Source of the DNA: an uncultured Clostridia bacterium
Lineage (GTDB): Bacteria; Bacillota; Clostridia; Oscillospirales; Oscillospiraceae
NCBI GenBank assembly: GCA_947165595.1
Contig: CAMVAV010000004.1
Span: 1-64,000 of the forward strand
Reading direction: 5' to 3'
Length of the DNA: 64,000 nt
Below the pieces are notes generated by a model. The model did no database searches and was not told the DNA's origin. It saw nothing but the letters and a program-made list of their open reading frames with translations. Shown here piece by piece: positions 1 through 7,994 of the stretch (position 1 is its first letter; each line of letters begins with the position of its first letter). A program made the translations under genes and the position numbers.

Positions 1-2
1 GC

Positions 3-350
3 CCGCAGTCGCAGGACCTGATGCGCCGCTTCCGTGAGGCGGGCGTCAACATGGAATGCCTCGACAGGCCCACGGACGACAGCTTCCAGGGCATGACCTT
101 CGTGCTGACGGGGACGCTGACGCGCTTTACGCGGGAGGAGGCGGCGGAGATGATCCGTTCGCGCGGCGGCAAGGCAAGCGGCTCGGTGTCGAAAAAGACC
201 ACCTACGTCGTCGCGGGCGAGGCAGCCGGCTCCAAGCTCGCCAAGGCGCAGGAGCTGGGCATCCCCGTGCTCGGTGAGGACGAATTTCTCGCCATGCTGG
301 GCGAAGCTGCCGCGCCGGAGCAGGGGGACGGGCAGATCAGTCTGCTGTAG
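3..350 (+). CDS. ligA: NAD-dependent DNA ligase, C-terminal BRCT end (5' partial)
   Basis: This is the last 115 codons of NAD-dependent DNA ligase, which seals nicks during replication and repair. The reading frame is already open at base 3, so the gene starts outside the window. What is visible is the C-terminal BRCT domain: the stretch from [10 protein letters not shown] through [24 protein letters not shown] to the [10 protein letters not shown] segment is the classic LigA BRCT pattern (hydrophobic strand, G-T turn, then VS-TT-L/V-V-AGE-GSKL-KA). The ligase catalytic Lys and zinc finger lie upstream and cannot be seen. A tRNA gene with its own promoter follows. Family identification is secure; only completeness is unknown. 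Confidence 0.93.
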   Translation, partial: PQSQDLMRRFREAGVNMECLDRPTDDSFQGMTFVLTGTLTRFTREEAAEMIRSRGGKASGSVSKKTTYVVAGEAAGSKLAKAQELGIPVLGEDEFLAMLGEAAAPEQGDGQISLL

Positions 351-405
351 GACGCGGCGGCAAGGGAAAATGACGCAAAAACACGCGGAAATGCGAAAAT
401 AAAGC

Positions 406-434
406 TTGACAGAAGCGGTAAAGCGTGCTATACT
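406..434 (+). promoter_or_regulatory. Sigma-A promoter of tRNA-Ala
   Basis: A consensus -35 box TTGACA (406-411) lies 17 bp before the -10 box TATACT (429-434), about 20 bp upstream of the mature tRNA 5' end. This gives the tRNA its own strong promoter, separate from ligA. Confidence 0.85.
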
Positions 435-455
435 TCCATCTGTTCCGAGTGGTTT

Positions 456-531
456 GGGGGTTTAGCTCAGCTGGGAGAGCGCTTGACTGGCAGTCAAGAG
501 GTCAGCGGTTCGATCCCGCTAATCTCCACCA
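456..531 (+). tRNA. tRNA-Ala (anticodon GGC)
   Basis: A 76-nt cloverleaf folds with a 7-bp acceptor stem (GGGGGTT with AATCTCC), D stem GCTC/GAGC, anticodon stem CTTGA/TCAAG around the loop CTGGCAG, and T stem AGCGG/CCGCT with a TTCGATC loop. The anticodon GGC reads GCC/GCU alanine codons. The G3-T70 wobble pair, the main alanine identity element, is present. The CCA end is encoded (529-531). Confidence 0.96.
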
Positions 532-540
532 AAATGATAG

Positions 541-580
541 AAAAGTTCCGAGATTTGAAAGAATTTCGGAACTTTTCTTT
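541..580 (+). terminator. Rho-independent terminator of tRNA-Ala
   Basis: An 11-bp stem AAAAGTTCCGA (541-551) pairs with TCGGAACTTTT (566-576) and is followed by a T-rich tail, ten bases after the tRNA CCA end. Confidence 0.85.
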
Positions 581-681
581 TGTGTTTATGGATGATAACC
601 GGACTTGACAGCCGGTTTCTTCCCTTTCTGACGGTTCGGAATTCCGGATGACGGTAAAGCGCTCCGGGAGGCTTTCGCGAC

Positions 682-835
682 TTATACTGAAATTTATTAA
701 AACGATTGAAAATCGTTTTATAGCCGCGCAGCGGCGTTAAATTTCGCATGAGACGTGTTTTGCGCCTTTGGCGCAAAACCAGCGTGCGCAGCACGCGCCT
801 TTCAAATTAAATCTTTTAATTTGAAAGTAGTATTA
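682..835 (+). repeat. 154-bp structured repeat, copy 1 (inverted copy at 60755-60908)
   Basis: This 154-bp sequence recurs without a visible mismatch in inverted orientation at 60755-60908. It is a string of short palindromes: an AAACGATT...AATCGTTT hairpin, GCCGCGCAGCGGC, a TTTTGCGCC/GGCGCAAAA hairpin, GCGTGCGCAGCACGC and a long TTTCAAATTAAA/TTTAATTTGAAA hairpin. The two ends form an imperfect terminal inverted repeat (TTATACT and TAATACT). The last three bases supply the TAA stop of the minus-strand GH1-like gene. One frame stays open across it, but this is a by-product of the palindromes and I do not call it coding. It is best described as a MITE-like or otherwise mobile non-coding element. 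Confidence 0.85.
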
Positions 836-2074
836 CAGCCCGAACTGCTCCAAAAGCGCCGCATCCGCGCCGCGCGCAGCGGAGAGCGCGCGAAAGAACG
901 CGCCGCTCGGCTTGACCGTGCGCTTTTGCGTCTCCGGCTCCACGCGGACGAGACCGAGCCGCCGCGACGCGCCGTCGAGCCACTCAAAGCCGTCCAGCAG
1001 AGGCGCGCAGAAAACGCGCTCGATGGGGAGGCCGCTCTGGGAAAGGGCGGAGAGGTATTCCGCGAGCACCGGGCAGCGTTCCGCGTCCTCCACGCCGGAG
1101 AGCGTGACGCGGACGGGCAGCGGAGCGAGCGCGTGCAGCCTTTCCAGCAGGGAGAGCAGCGCCCCGGGATTTCCGAGACCGCGGCGCTTTGCGAACGGAG
1201 TGAGGTCGAGCGGCTCCCGGACCGCTTGCCGTCCGTACCAGTCGACGGCGAGAAAGTCGCAGTATTGACCGGGCTTCAGGTACCGATTGTACTTCATCGG
1301 CAGGCGGGTCTGCCCAAGGCAAAAAGCGCGGAACGCCGCGTCCAGGGTGCGCTCCGCCGCGGAGCAGAGCAGCCTTTGCACGCTCTTGCCCGCTGCGGGG
1401 GAGAAAGCCTGAGCGCGAAAGGACACGCCGACGGGACAGGGCGGAAGCTCCATTGCCTCGTGCAGCTGATGCAGCAGCCCGTACGCCAGGACATGACATT
1501 GCGCCATGTGCGTCAAAACGCGAAAGCAGGCGGAGGGATCGTTCCTGCCCGGCGGGTAGTCGCCGCCGAGATAGCCGCCGACCGCATAGGCATCCGGCTC
1601 CGCAAAGGTGAGATACCCGTCGCACAGTCCGCCGAGAGCCGCGGCGGCATGCTCCGCGAACGAGAGCCAGCAGGCAAGGTTTTCCTCCCGCTCAAACCCG
1701 CCGCGTTCCTCGAACCACGCGGGATTTGTGAAGTGATGCAGCACCAGCGTCGTACGGATGCCGGCGTCCCGGAGCGCGGAAAGCTCCGCGCGGTAGCGCG
1801 CGAGCTCGGCTTCATCGAAGGAATCCTCCTCCGGCTCCACGCGCGTCCAGTCTATGCCGAGGCGCACGGCTTCAACGCCCAGAGAGGCCGCGAGCGCAGC
1901 GTCGTCCCGCCAGTGCTCCGCGTGCTGCGCGGCAACGGCGGGGGAGGCGTGGTCCCGGATGTAGCCGAGGCCCCACCAGTAGACCCAGCTGCTCTCCAGC
2001 TCGCCGCCCTCGCACTGCGTGGCGTCGAGCGCCGCGCCGATCCGCATAGTATCCCTGATCGTAAAAGGCTCCAT
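833..2074 (-). CDS. GH1-like (beta-glucosidase family) protein without catalytic nucleophile
   Basis: A 413-residue protein with the overall architecture of glycoside hydrolase family 1: an N-terminal GAALDATQCEGG motif (substrate-binding Gln), LGIDWTRVEPEE, the LHHF segment, and near the C-terminus LLDGFEW followed by RRLGLVRVEPETQKRTVKPS. The acid/base region reads TFAEP, so Glu159 is kept but the preceding Asn is Ala. The nucleophile motif, normally ITENG, reads VTLSG (residues 323-327), so the nucleophile Glu is Leu325. It is therefore either a non-hydrolytic carbohydrate-binding relative or uses altered chemistry. ATG with GGGAGC upstream. The stop codon lies inside the 154-bp repeat. 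No signal peptide, so presumably cytoplasmic. Confidence 0.8.
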   Translation of the reverse strand: MEPFTIRDTMRIGAALDATQCEGGELESSWVYWWGLGYIRDHASPAVAAQHAEHWRDDAALAASLGVEAVRLGIDWTRVEPEEDSFDEAELARYRAELSALRDAGIRTTLVLHHFTNPAWFEERGGFEREENLACWLSFAEHAAAALGGLCDGYLTFAEPDAYAVGGYLGGDYPPGRNDPSACFRVLTHMAQCHVLAYGLLHQLHEAMELPPCPVGVSFRAQAFSPAAGKSVQRLLCSAAERTLDAAFRAFCLGQTRLPMKYNRYLKPGQYCDFLAVDWYGRQAVREPLDLTPFAKRRGLGNPGALLSLLERLHALAPLPVRVTLSGVEDAERCPVLAEYLSALSQSGLPIERVFCAPLLDGFEWLDGASRRLGLVRVEPETQKRTVKPSGAFFRALSAARGADAALLEQFGL

Positions 2075-2148
2075 GATCCGATGCTCCCGTTGTCTGTTTT
2101 TGCTTTCGCCGGTTTGGGAGGCGCCGCAAGCGTACTCCCCTTGTAGAG

Positions 2149-2177
2149 ATTATAGAGGCGAGGCTGTTGTTCGTCAA
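2149..2177 (-). promoter_or_regulatory. Sigma-A promoter of the GH1-like gene
   Basis: On the minus strand, -35 TTGACG (complement of 2172-2177) and -10 TATAAT (complement of 2149-2154) are separated by 17 bp. They sit about 75 bp upstream of the GH1-like start codon. Confidence 0.7.
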
Positions 2178-2243
2178 GGTAGAATACTCCCCGCGTCCGC
2201 TTCATAGGATGAAGCAACGAAGCAAAAGGGGAACGATGAACAG

Positions 2244-2852
2244 ATGGAAGTCAGCCGGAACTATGTGGAGCTTTGGGGGATCGCGGCAGCGGAGCCTGCC
2301 TATTCGCATGAAAACCACGCGCAGCGGTTTTACAAATTCCCACTGCGCGTCGACCGTTTGTCGGGGCAGGCAGACGTGCCGGTCATCGTCGCCAGCGAGA
2401 GCCTGCTGCGAAAGCTTCCCGTTTCAAAGGGGCAGCCGCTGCGCGTTACCGGACAGCTGCGCTCCTTCAACAATAAGAGCGGACAGGGCAGCCGCCTTGT
2501 GATCACCGTGCTTGCGCAGGGGCTTGCCGAGAGCGACGGCAGCTTTTTCAACCGCATTGCGCTTACGGGCGTTTTGTGCAAGCAGCCGTCTCTGCGCCGC
2601 ACGCCGCTCGGCAGAAGCATTTGCGATATCATCCTCGCCGTCAATCGTCATTACGGCCGCGCGGACTATCTGCCGTGCATCGCCTGGGGGCAGGTCGCCG
2701 GAGAGGTATCCCGTATGGCGGTGGGGGACCGCCTTTCGCTGGAGGGGCGGGTACAGAGCCGTACCTACACGAAGATGCTGGACAGCGGACCGGTGGAGCG
2801 CGTCGCGTTTGAGGTGTCCGTCATGCAGCTGACGGAGGAGAGCGAGCCCTGA
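2244..2852 (+). CDS. Single-stranded DNA-binding-like protein with two OB folds
   Basis: A 202-residue protein. The second half (from about residue 100) carries an SSB/PriB-like OB-fold pattern: NRIALTGVLCKQPSLRRTPLG, then ILAVNRHYGRADYLPCIAWG and the GDRLSLEGRVQSR strand typical of SSB. The first half contains a diverged OB domain with VTGQLRSFNNK. It lacks the acidic partner-binding tail of the main replication SSB, so it is more likely an accessory SSB of the two-domain kind seen in Clostridia. The start ATG at 2244 follows AAAAGGGG. It is divergent from the GH1-like gene and about 100 bp upstream of tspO. DNA binding is inferred from the fold only. Confidence 0.75.
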   Translation: MEVSRNYVELWGIAAAEPAYSHENHAQRFYKFPLRVDRLSGQADVPVIVASESLLRKLPVSKGQPLRVTGQLRSFNNKSGQGSRLVITVLAQGLAESDGSFFNRIALTGVLCKQPSLRRTPLGRSICDIILAVNRHYGRADYLPCIAWGQVAGEVSRMAVGDRLSLEGRVQSRTYTKMLDSGPVERVAFEVSVMQLTEESEP

Positions 2853-2948
2853 CCGGCAGCCTTCCGATCCGATGGGTTTTTCTTGTTTTTTGCGGCGCGA
2901 AGGCATAGTTCGTCTCACTTTTGCGTAGGCTATGTCCGGGTGATTGAA

Positions 2949-3422
2949 ATGAAAAAGACCTGGAAAACCTATGCGCTCTGGATCGGGATCGCGGAGGCGG
3001 TCGGCGCGCTGGCCGGCATTCTGACGCGGGACGGAACGAGACTCTACGCCGTGTCCGTTCTCAAGCCGCCGCTGTCTCCGCCCGCCGTCGTCTTTCCGAT
3101 CGTGTGGGGAATTCTGTTCGCACTGATGGGGATCGGCGCCGCGCGCGTGTCCCTGACGCCGGACTCCGCGCTCCGCAGCCGGGGACTGCGCCTGTTTTTG
3201 CTCCAGCTTGCGTTCAACTTTGTCTGGAGCTTTCTGTTCTTCAGCTTTGAGGCGTATGCCCTCGCGTTTGTCTGGCTGGTGATCCTGTGGGTGCTGATTC
3301 TGATGATGACCCTGACCTTCGGCAGGGTCGACCGTTCCGCCGCGCTGCTGCAGATCCCCTATCTTCTTTGGGTTGCCTTTGCCGGGTATCTGAACCTCGG
3401 CGTCTGGCTGCTGAACAAGTAG
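2949..3422 (+). CDS. tspO: TspO/MBR family membrane protein
   Basis: A 157-residue integral membrane protein with five hydrophobic segments, matching the TspO/translocator protein family in length. Diagnostic features are the LKPPLSPPAVVFPIVWGILF segment (family P-P-x-W-x-F-P-x-V-W-x-x-L-Y signature), the repeated W/F-rich helices with FNFVWSFLFF, and the C-terminal YLNLGVWLLNK. TspO proteins bind porphyrins and cholesterol-like ligands and modulate tetrapyrrole and stress responses. ATG 2949 is preferred because it starts the conserved KKTWKTYALW helix; a GTG at 2940 is an alternative, and neither has a strong ribosome binding site. It is followed by a strong terminator. Confidence 0.88.
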   Translation: MKKTWKTYALWIGIAEAVGALAGILTRDGTRLYAVSVLKPPLSPPAVVFPIVWGILFALMGIGAARVSLTPDSALRSRGLRLFLLQLAFNFVWSFLFFSFEAYALAFVWLVILWVLILMMTLTFGRVDRSAALLQIPYLLWVAFAGYLNLGVWLLNK

Positions 3423-3500
3423 AAAAAAGAAAAGATAAAGCGTTCTATACGCGCTGACGCGCGGCCTCCCAGCCTTCGCCCGGCCGCCGGCTTTCTCTTT

Positions 3501-3530
3501 ATGGGACTGTTTTCAGTCCCATTTTATTAT
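3501..3530 (+). terminator. Terminator after tspO
   Basis: A 9-bp perfect stem ATGGGACTG (3501-3509) and CAGTCCCAT (3514-3522) encloses a TTTT loop and is followed by TTTATTATTT. Confidence 0.85.
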
Positions 3531-3575
3531 TTATTCAAAGAGGTCTTGATCGTGCGCTTCTCCGGGAAATATAAC

Positions 3576-3604
3576 TTGCGAAACGCGCTTGCTTCGGATA
3601 TAAT
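3576..3604 (+). promoter_or_regulatory. Sigma-A promoter of the DUF512-der-plsY-gpsA operon
   Basis: -35 TTGCGA (3576-3581), a 17-bp spacer and -10 TATAAT (3599-3604), about 43 bp before the start of the DUF512 gene. Confidence 0.75.
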
Positions 3605-3646
3605 ATAAGTGTTGGAGTTTGCGCCGATGCGGAAGGAGGGAAGCCG

Positions 3647-4960
3647 ATGAGTACGGTCATCGCGTCCGTCGACCCCGGAAGCCCCGCGGAGCGGGCGGGC
3701 ATCCGCACGGGCGAAAGACTGCTGCGGCTCAACGGGCACGAGATCGTCGACGTGCTGGATTACCGCTTCTTCTGCTACGATCCCTCGCTCCGGGTCGAGC
3801 TCGCCGCCCCGGACGGGACGGTGCGGCGATTGCGCGTAAAGAAGGACGAGGGGGAGGACCTGGGACTCAATTTCGACACCTACCTCATGGACGAGCCGCG
3901 CCCCTGCTCCAACCACTGCGTGTTCTGCTTCGTTGATCAGATGCCGCCGGGGATGCGCGACACGCTCTACTTTAAGGACGACGACGCGCGGCTCTCGTTT
4001 CTCATGGGGAACTACATCACGCTGACCAACCTCTCCGAGCGGGAAGCGCAGCGCATCATCGACCTGCGCATCAGCCCCATCAACGTCTCGGTGCAGGCGA
4101 CGGAGCCGCAGCTCCGGCGGACGCTTCTCGGCAACAGGGACGCGGACAAGAGCCTCGAGTATATGCGCGCCTTCGGCAAAGCGGGGATCGAGATGAACGG
4201 GCAGATCGTCGTCTGTCCCGGCTGGAACGACGGAGAGCATCTGCGCCGCACCATGGAGGACCTGATGGAGATCGGCTTTCACTCCTGCTCCGTCGTGCCG
4301 GTGGGCCTGACAAAGTACCGTCACGGGCTTGCCAAGGTGCCGCCGGTGGACGAAAAGAAGGCGGCGGAGATCATCGACACCGTGGACGAGTACGGCGCGA
4401 GGTGTCTGAAGCGCTTCGGCACGCGGATGTTCTTCTGCGCGGACGAGCTGTACCTCAAGGCGGGGCGGCCGCTGCCGGACGAGGATTATTACGAGGACTA
4501 CCAGCAGCTCGACAACGGCGTCGGGATGCTGCGCAGCACGACAAACGAGTTTCTGGACGCGCTCGCGGACGTGGAGGATGGCGGGGCGGACAGCTTTACG
4601 ATCGCGACGGGCGTCGCGGCGGCGCCGTTCATCGAGCGGCTGGTGAGCGCCGCGCGGGAGCGGTTCCCGGCACTGCGGGGAGAGGTCGCCGCCGTCGTCA
4701 ACGATTTCTTCGGGCACAGCATCACCGTCTCCGGGCTCGTGACGGGACAGGACATCATCCGCCAGCTGAAGGAACGGGACTGGCTCGGCACGCGCATCAT
4801 CATTCCCGCGAACATGCTGCGCCACGGCGAGGGCGTGTTCCTCGACGATGTGACGCTGGAGCAGGTCTCGCGGGCGCTCGGCCGCCCCGTCGAGGTCTCC
4901 GAAACGGACGGTTATTCTCTGGCGGATGTAATTTTTCGGAAGGGGGAGGATACCCTGTGA
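3647..4960 (+). CDS. DUF512 radical SAM protein with N-terminal PDZ-like domain
   Basis: 437 residues. Residues 1-70 form a PDZ-like domain (VDPGSPAERAGIRTGERLLR). A CX3CX2C motif at Cys87, Cys91 and Cys94 (CSNHCVFC) should bind a radical-SAM 4Fe-4S cluster. The rest, with the EMNGQIVVCPGWNDG and FFCADELYLKAG segments, is the DUF512 family. The function is not established. The gene is conserved next to der in many Clostridia and here overlaps it by 4 bp, so a role near ribosome assembly is possible but unproven. ATG at 3647 follows GGAGGGAAG. Confidence 0.88.
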   Translation: MSTVIASVDPGSPAERAGIRTGERLLRLNGHEIVDVLDYRFFCYDPSLRVELAAPDGTVRRLRVKKDEGEDLGLNFDTYLMDEPRPCSNHCVFCFVDQMPPGMRDTLYFKDDDARLSFLMGNYITLTNLSEREAQRIIDLRISPINVSVQATEPQLRRTLLGNRDADKSLEYMRAFGKAGIEMNGQIVVCPGWNDGEHLRRTMEDLMEIGFHSCSVVPVGLTKYRHGLAKVPPVDEKKAAEIIDTVDEYGARCLKRFGTRMFFCADELYLKAGRPLPDEDYYEDYQQLDNGVGMLRSTTNEFLDALADVEDGGADSFTIATGVAAAPFIERLVSAARERFPALRGEVAAVVNDFFGHSITVSGLVTGQDIIRQLKERDWLGTRIIIPANMLRHGEGVFLDDVTLEQVSRALGRPVEVSETDGYSLADVIFRKGEDTL

Positions 4961-6282
4961 AACCCTTGGTTGCCATTGTCGGCAGGCCGAACGTCGGCAA
5001 GTCGATGCTCTTCAACAAGCTCATCGGGCAGCGCCTTGCCATCGTGGAGGACACGCCCGGCGTGACCCGCGACCGCATCTACGGCGAGTGCGAGTGGGCG
5101 GGCCGCCGCTTCATGCTCGTCGACACCGGCGGCATCGAGCCGCGCAGCGACGATCAGATCCTGAGCTTTATGCGCGAGCAGGCGCAGATCGCCATTGACC
5201 ACGCCGACGTCATCATCTTTCTCACCGACGTCAGGACGGGGCTGACCGCCAACGATCAGGACGTGGCGGAGCTGCTGCTCAAATCCGGCAAGCCCATCGT
5301 GCTGGCGGTGAACAAGATGGACTCCACCGGCGCGCCCGATCCGGATTACTATGAGTTCTACAACCTCGGGCTGGGCGACCCCATCGCGGTCTCGGCGGTG
5401 CACGGGCACGGCACGGGGGACCTTCTCGACGAGTGCATCAGGCACTTCCCGCCCGAGTCGGAGGAGGAAGAGGAGGACGACGCGATCAAGGTCGCCGTCA
5501 TCGGCAAGCCCAACGTGGGCAAGTCGTCCCTCGTGAACCGCATTCTGGGGCAGGAGCGCGTCATCGTCAGCGACGTCGCCGGCACGACGCGCGACGCCAT
5601 CGACAGCCGCTTTGAGAACGAGACGGGCAAATACGTCTTTATCGACACCGCCGGGATGCGCAAGAAATCGAAGGTGGACGAGAGCATCGAGCGCTACAGC
5701 GTGCTGCGCGCGACGATGGCGATCGACCGCGCGGACGTCTGCCTCATCATGATCGACGCCACCGAGGGGGTCACGGAGCAGGACACCAAGGTCGCCGGCC
5801 TCGCCCACGAGGCGGGGAAGGCGTGCATCATCGTCGTGAACAAGTGGGACCTGGTCGAAAAGGACGGCAAGACCATGGACCGGATGCGCGAGGACATCCG
5901 CCGCGACCTCGCCTATATGACCTACGCGCCGGTGCTGTTTATCTCGGCGGCGACGGGGCAGCGCGTGCCGCGGCTCTTCGAGCTCATCAACTATGTGTAC
6001 GAGCAGTCCTGCACCCGCATCACGACGGGCATGCTCAACAACGTGCTCGAGGACGCGCAGACCCGCGTGCAGCCGCCCACGGACAAGGGCAGACGCCTCA
6101 AGATCTACTATATGACGCAGGTGGGCGTGAAGCCGCCGCACTTCGTCGTGTTCTGCAACGATATGCGCCTGTTCCACTTCTCCTACCGGCGCTATCTTGA
6201 GAACTGCATCCGCGGCGTGTTCGGGCTGGAGGGCACGCCTGTCGTCCTGACCGTGCGCGAGCGCGGGGAAAAGGAGGGGTGA
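4957..6282 (+). CDS. der: Ribosome biogenesis GTPase Der (EngA)
   Basis: 441 residues with the tandem GTPase arrangement unique to Der. G domain 1 has GRPNVGKS (residues 8-15), DTPGVTRDR, DTGGIE and NKMD. G domain 2 has GKPNVGKS (183-190), DVAGTTRD, DTAGMRKK and NKWD. A C-terminal KH-like domain ends in FSYRRYLENCIRGVFGLEGTPV. Der assists 50S subunit assembly. The start is GTG 4957, overlapping the TGA of the DUF512 gene (GTGA), preceded by AGGGGGAGGA. The acidic linker between the G domains (ESEEEEEDD) is prominent. The first gene of a run continuing into plsY. Confidence 0.97.
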   Translation: MKPLVAIVGRPNVGKSMLFNKLIGQRLAIVEDTPGVTRDRIYGECEWAGRRFMLVDTGGIEPRSDDQILSFMREQAQIAIDHADVIIFLTDVRTGLTANDQDVAELLLKSGKPIVLAVNKMDSTGAPDPDYYEFYNLGLGDPIAVSAVHGHGTGDLLDECIRHFPPESEEEEEDDAIKVAVIGKPNVGKSSLVNRILGQERVIVSDVAGTTRDAIDSRFENETGKYVFIDTAGMRKKSKVDESIERYSVLRATMAIDRADVCLIMIDATEGVTEQDTKVAGLAHEAGKACIIVVNKWDLVEKDGKTMDRMREDIRRDLAYMTYAPVLFISAATGQRVPRLFELINYVYEQSCTRITTGMLNNVLEDAQTRVQPPTDKGRRLKIYYMTQVGVKPPHFVVFCNDMRLFHFSYRRYLENCIRGVFGLEGTPVVLTVRERGEKEG

Positions 6283-6286
6283 GGCA

Positions 6287-6928
6287 ATGCTGAGCGGGCA
6301 TCCGGGTGTGTGGGCGGCGCTGGCGCTTCTGGGCTATCTGCTCGGCTGCGCCAACGGCGCGATCCTGACGTCCAGGGTCTTCTATCATGACGACGTGCGC
6401 AGGCACGGCAGCGGCAACGCCGGGCTGACGAACTTCTACCGCAATTACGGCGCGAAGCATGTGCTCGCCGTCATCGCGGTGGACATGCTCAAGGCGGTGA
6501 TCGCCGTGGAGCTGGGCGACTGGCTTCTCGGCGGGGCGCTGGGTAAATACTACATGGGCTTTTTCTGCATGCTGGGGCACATGTTCCCCGTGACCTATCA
6601 GTTCAAGGGCGGAAAGGGCATCCTCAGCAGCGGGACGCTTTTGCTCTGCCTGGACTGGCGCGTGGCGCTGGCGGGCTGGGGCGCGTTTCTGGTGCTGGCG
6701 GTGCTGACGCGCTACGTTTCGCTCGGCAGCATCGCGGCGGCGGCGAGCCTGCCGGTCTCGACCTTCTTCGTCTATCGCGGCGCGGAGAGCTTTGTGTGGA
6801 TACTGCTCTTCGGCACGCTGATCGGCGGCATGGTGATCTGGGCGCACCGCGCAAACATCCGGCGGCTCTTGAACGGCACGGAGAGTAAATTCCAATTCCA
6901 CAAGGCCGATAAGGGGGAAAAGACGTGA
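6287..6928 (+). CDS. plsY: Acyl-phosphate:glycerol-3-phosphate acyltransferase PlsY
   Basis: 213 residues, multi-pass membrane enzyme that transfers an acyl group from acyl-phosphate to glycerol-3-phosphate, the first step of phospholipid synthesis in most Gram-positives. Family markers are LGYLLGCANGAILTSR near the N-terminus, RRHGSGNAGLTNFYRNYG (motif 1 with Ser and Arg), GHMFPVTYQFKGGKG (motif 2), and the C-terminal WAHRANIRRLLNGTE (motif 3). It starts 5 bp after der and overlaps gpsA by 4 bp. This coupling makes sense because GpsA supplies its acceptor substrate. Confidence 0.96.
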   Translation: MLSGHPGVWAALALLGYLLGCANGAILTSRVFYHDDVRRHGSGNAGLTNFYRNYGAKHVLAVIAVDMLKAVIAVELGDWLLGGALGKYYMGFFCMLGHMFPVTYQFKGGKGILSSGTLLLCLDWRVALAGWGAFLVLAVLTRYVSLGSIAAAASLPVSTFFVYRGAESFVWILLFGTLIGGMVIWAHRANIRRLLNGTESKFQFHKADKGEKT

Positions 6929-7926
6929 ATGCGACGGTGCTGGGCAGCGGCGGCTGGGGGACGGCGCTCGCCATACTGCTGCACGACAACGGACATGCCG
7001 TGACGCTTTGGTCGCACGATCCGAAAAAGGCGATACAGCTCGAGACGACAAGGAAGAATCCTTTACTGGACGGCGTTATGCTTCCGGCGGGTATCCATGC
7101 GACCAATGACCTCGGAGCGCTCAAAGACGCGGAGCTGGTCGTCTTCGCGTCCCCGTCCTTCGCCCTGCGGGAGACGGCGCGCAAAGCCGCGCCGCAGCTT
7201 CCTTCGGATGCGCTGCTCGTCTCGGTGACAAAGGGCATCGAGCCGGGGACGCACCTGCGCATGTCGCAGCTCGTGCGCGAGGAAACGGGCGGGCGGAACG
7301 CGCTCGCCGTGCTCTCCGGCCCGTCCCACGCGGAGGAGGTCGCGCGGCGCATTCCGACCGGCTGCGTCGCGGCGTCGGAGTCGCAGACGACGGCGGAGGC
7401 GGTGCAGCGGGCGTTCATGAACGACGTGTTCCGCGTCTACACCCACGACGACGTGGTGGGCGTGGAGCTTTCCGGCGCGCTCAAAAACGTCGCGGCGCTG
7501 TGCTGCGGCATCGCGGACGGCTGCGGGCTGGGGGACAACGCCAAGGCGCTGCTCATGACCCGCGCGCTGACGGAGATGTCCCGCCTTGCGGAGAAGCTGG
7601 GCGGGCGCCGCGACACGCTGGCGGGGCTCGCCGGCGTGGGCGACCTGATCGTCACCTGCACGTCCATGCACTCGCGCAACCGCCGCGCCGGCATCCTGAT
7701 CGGACAGGGGAAAAGCGCGGAGGAGGCGATGCGCGAGGTCGGCGCCGTGGTCGAGGGCTGGTACGCCTGCCGCAGCGCGAAGGAGCTGGCGGACGAGCTG
7801 AACGTCGACATGCCGATCTGCCGCGCGGTCTACGCCGTGCTGTTCGAGGGGGCGGACGTCGCCTCGGAGGTTTATGCCCTGATGCACCGGCAGCCCAAGC
7901 GGGAGATCGACAGCTGCTGGATATGA
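6925..7926 (+). CDS. gpsA: NAD(P)+-dependent glycerol-3-phosphate dehydrogenase
   Basis: 333 residues. It reduces dihydroxyacetone phosphate to sn-glycerol-3-phosphate for lipid synthesis. An N-terminal Rossmann motif GSGGWGTALA starts at residue 8; family markers include VSVTKGIEPGT, LSGPSHAEEVA, the catalytic-Lys region VELSGALKNVAALCCGIADG, and GLAGVGDLIVTCTS followed by SRNRRAG. The gene overlaps plsY by 4 bp, so GpsA and PlsY act consecutively and are translationally coupled. A strong terminator follows. Confidence 0.97.
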   Translation: MNATVLGSGGWGTALAILLHDNGHAVTLWSHDPKKAIQLETTRKNPLLDGVMLPAGIHATNDLGALKDAELVVFASPSFALRETARKAAPQLPSDALLVSVTKGIEPGTHLRMSQLVREETGGRNALAVLSGPSHAEEVARRIPTGCVAASESQTTAEAVQRAFMNDVFRVYTHDDVVGVELSGALKNVAALCCGIADGCGLGDNAKALLMTRALTEMSRLAEKLGGRRDTLAGLAGVGDLIVTCTSMHSRNRRAGILIGQGKSAEEAMREVGAVVEGWYACRSAKELADELNVDMPICRAVYAVLFEGADVASEVYALMHRQPKREIDSCWI

Positions 7927-7940
7927 ACAGACAAAAGAAG

Positions 7941-7986
7941 CCGGGGACGCAAGGCTCGCACATGAGCCGCGTCCCCGGATTTTTTG
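7941..7986 (+). terminator. Terminator after gpsA (probably bidirectional)
   Basis: A 10-bp GC stem CCGGGGACGC (7941-7950) pairs with GCGTCCCCGG (7969-7978), followed by ATTTTTTG. The convergent minus-strand gene ends 9 bp away; read from that side the tail is CTTCTTTT, so the hairpin probably serves both. Confidence 0.88.
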
Positions 7987-7994
7987 TGATTGGG

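Noticed and set aside
755..2146. Long plus-strand open frame opposite the GH1-like gene
   Set aside because: Antisense to a clear GH1 fold; Arg/Ala-rich composition with no motif, part of it running through the 154-bp repeat.
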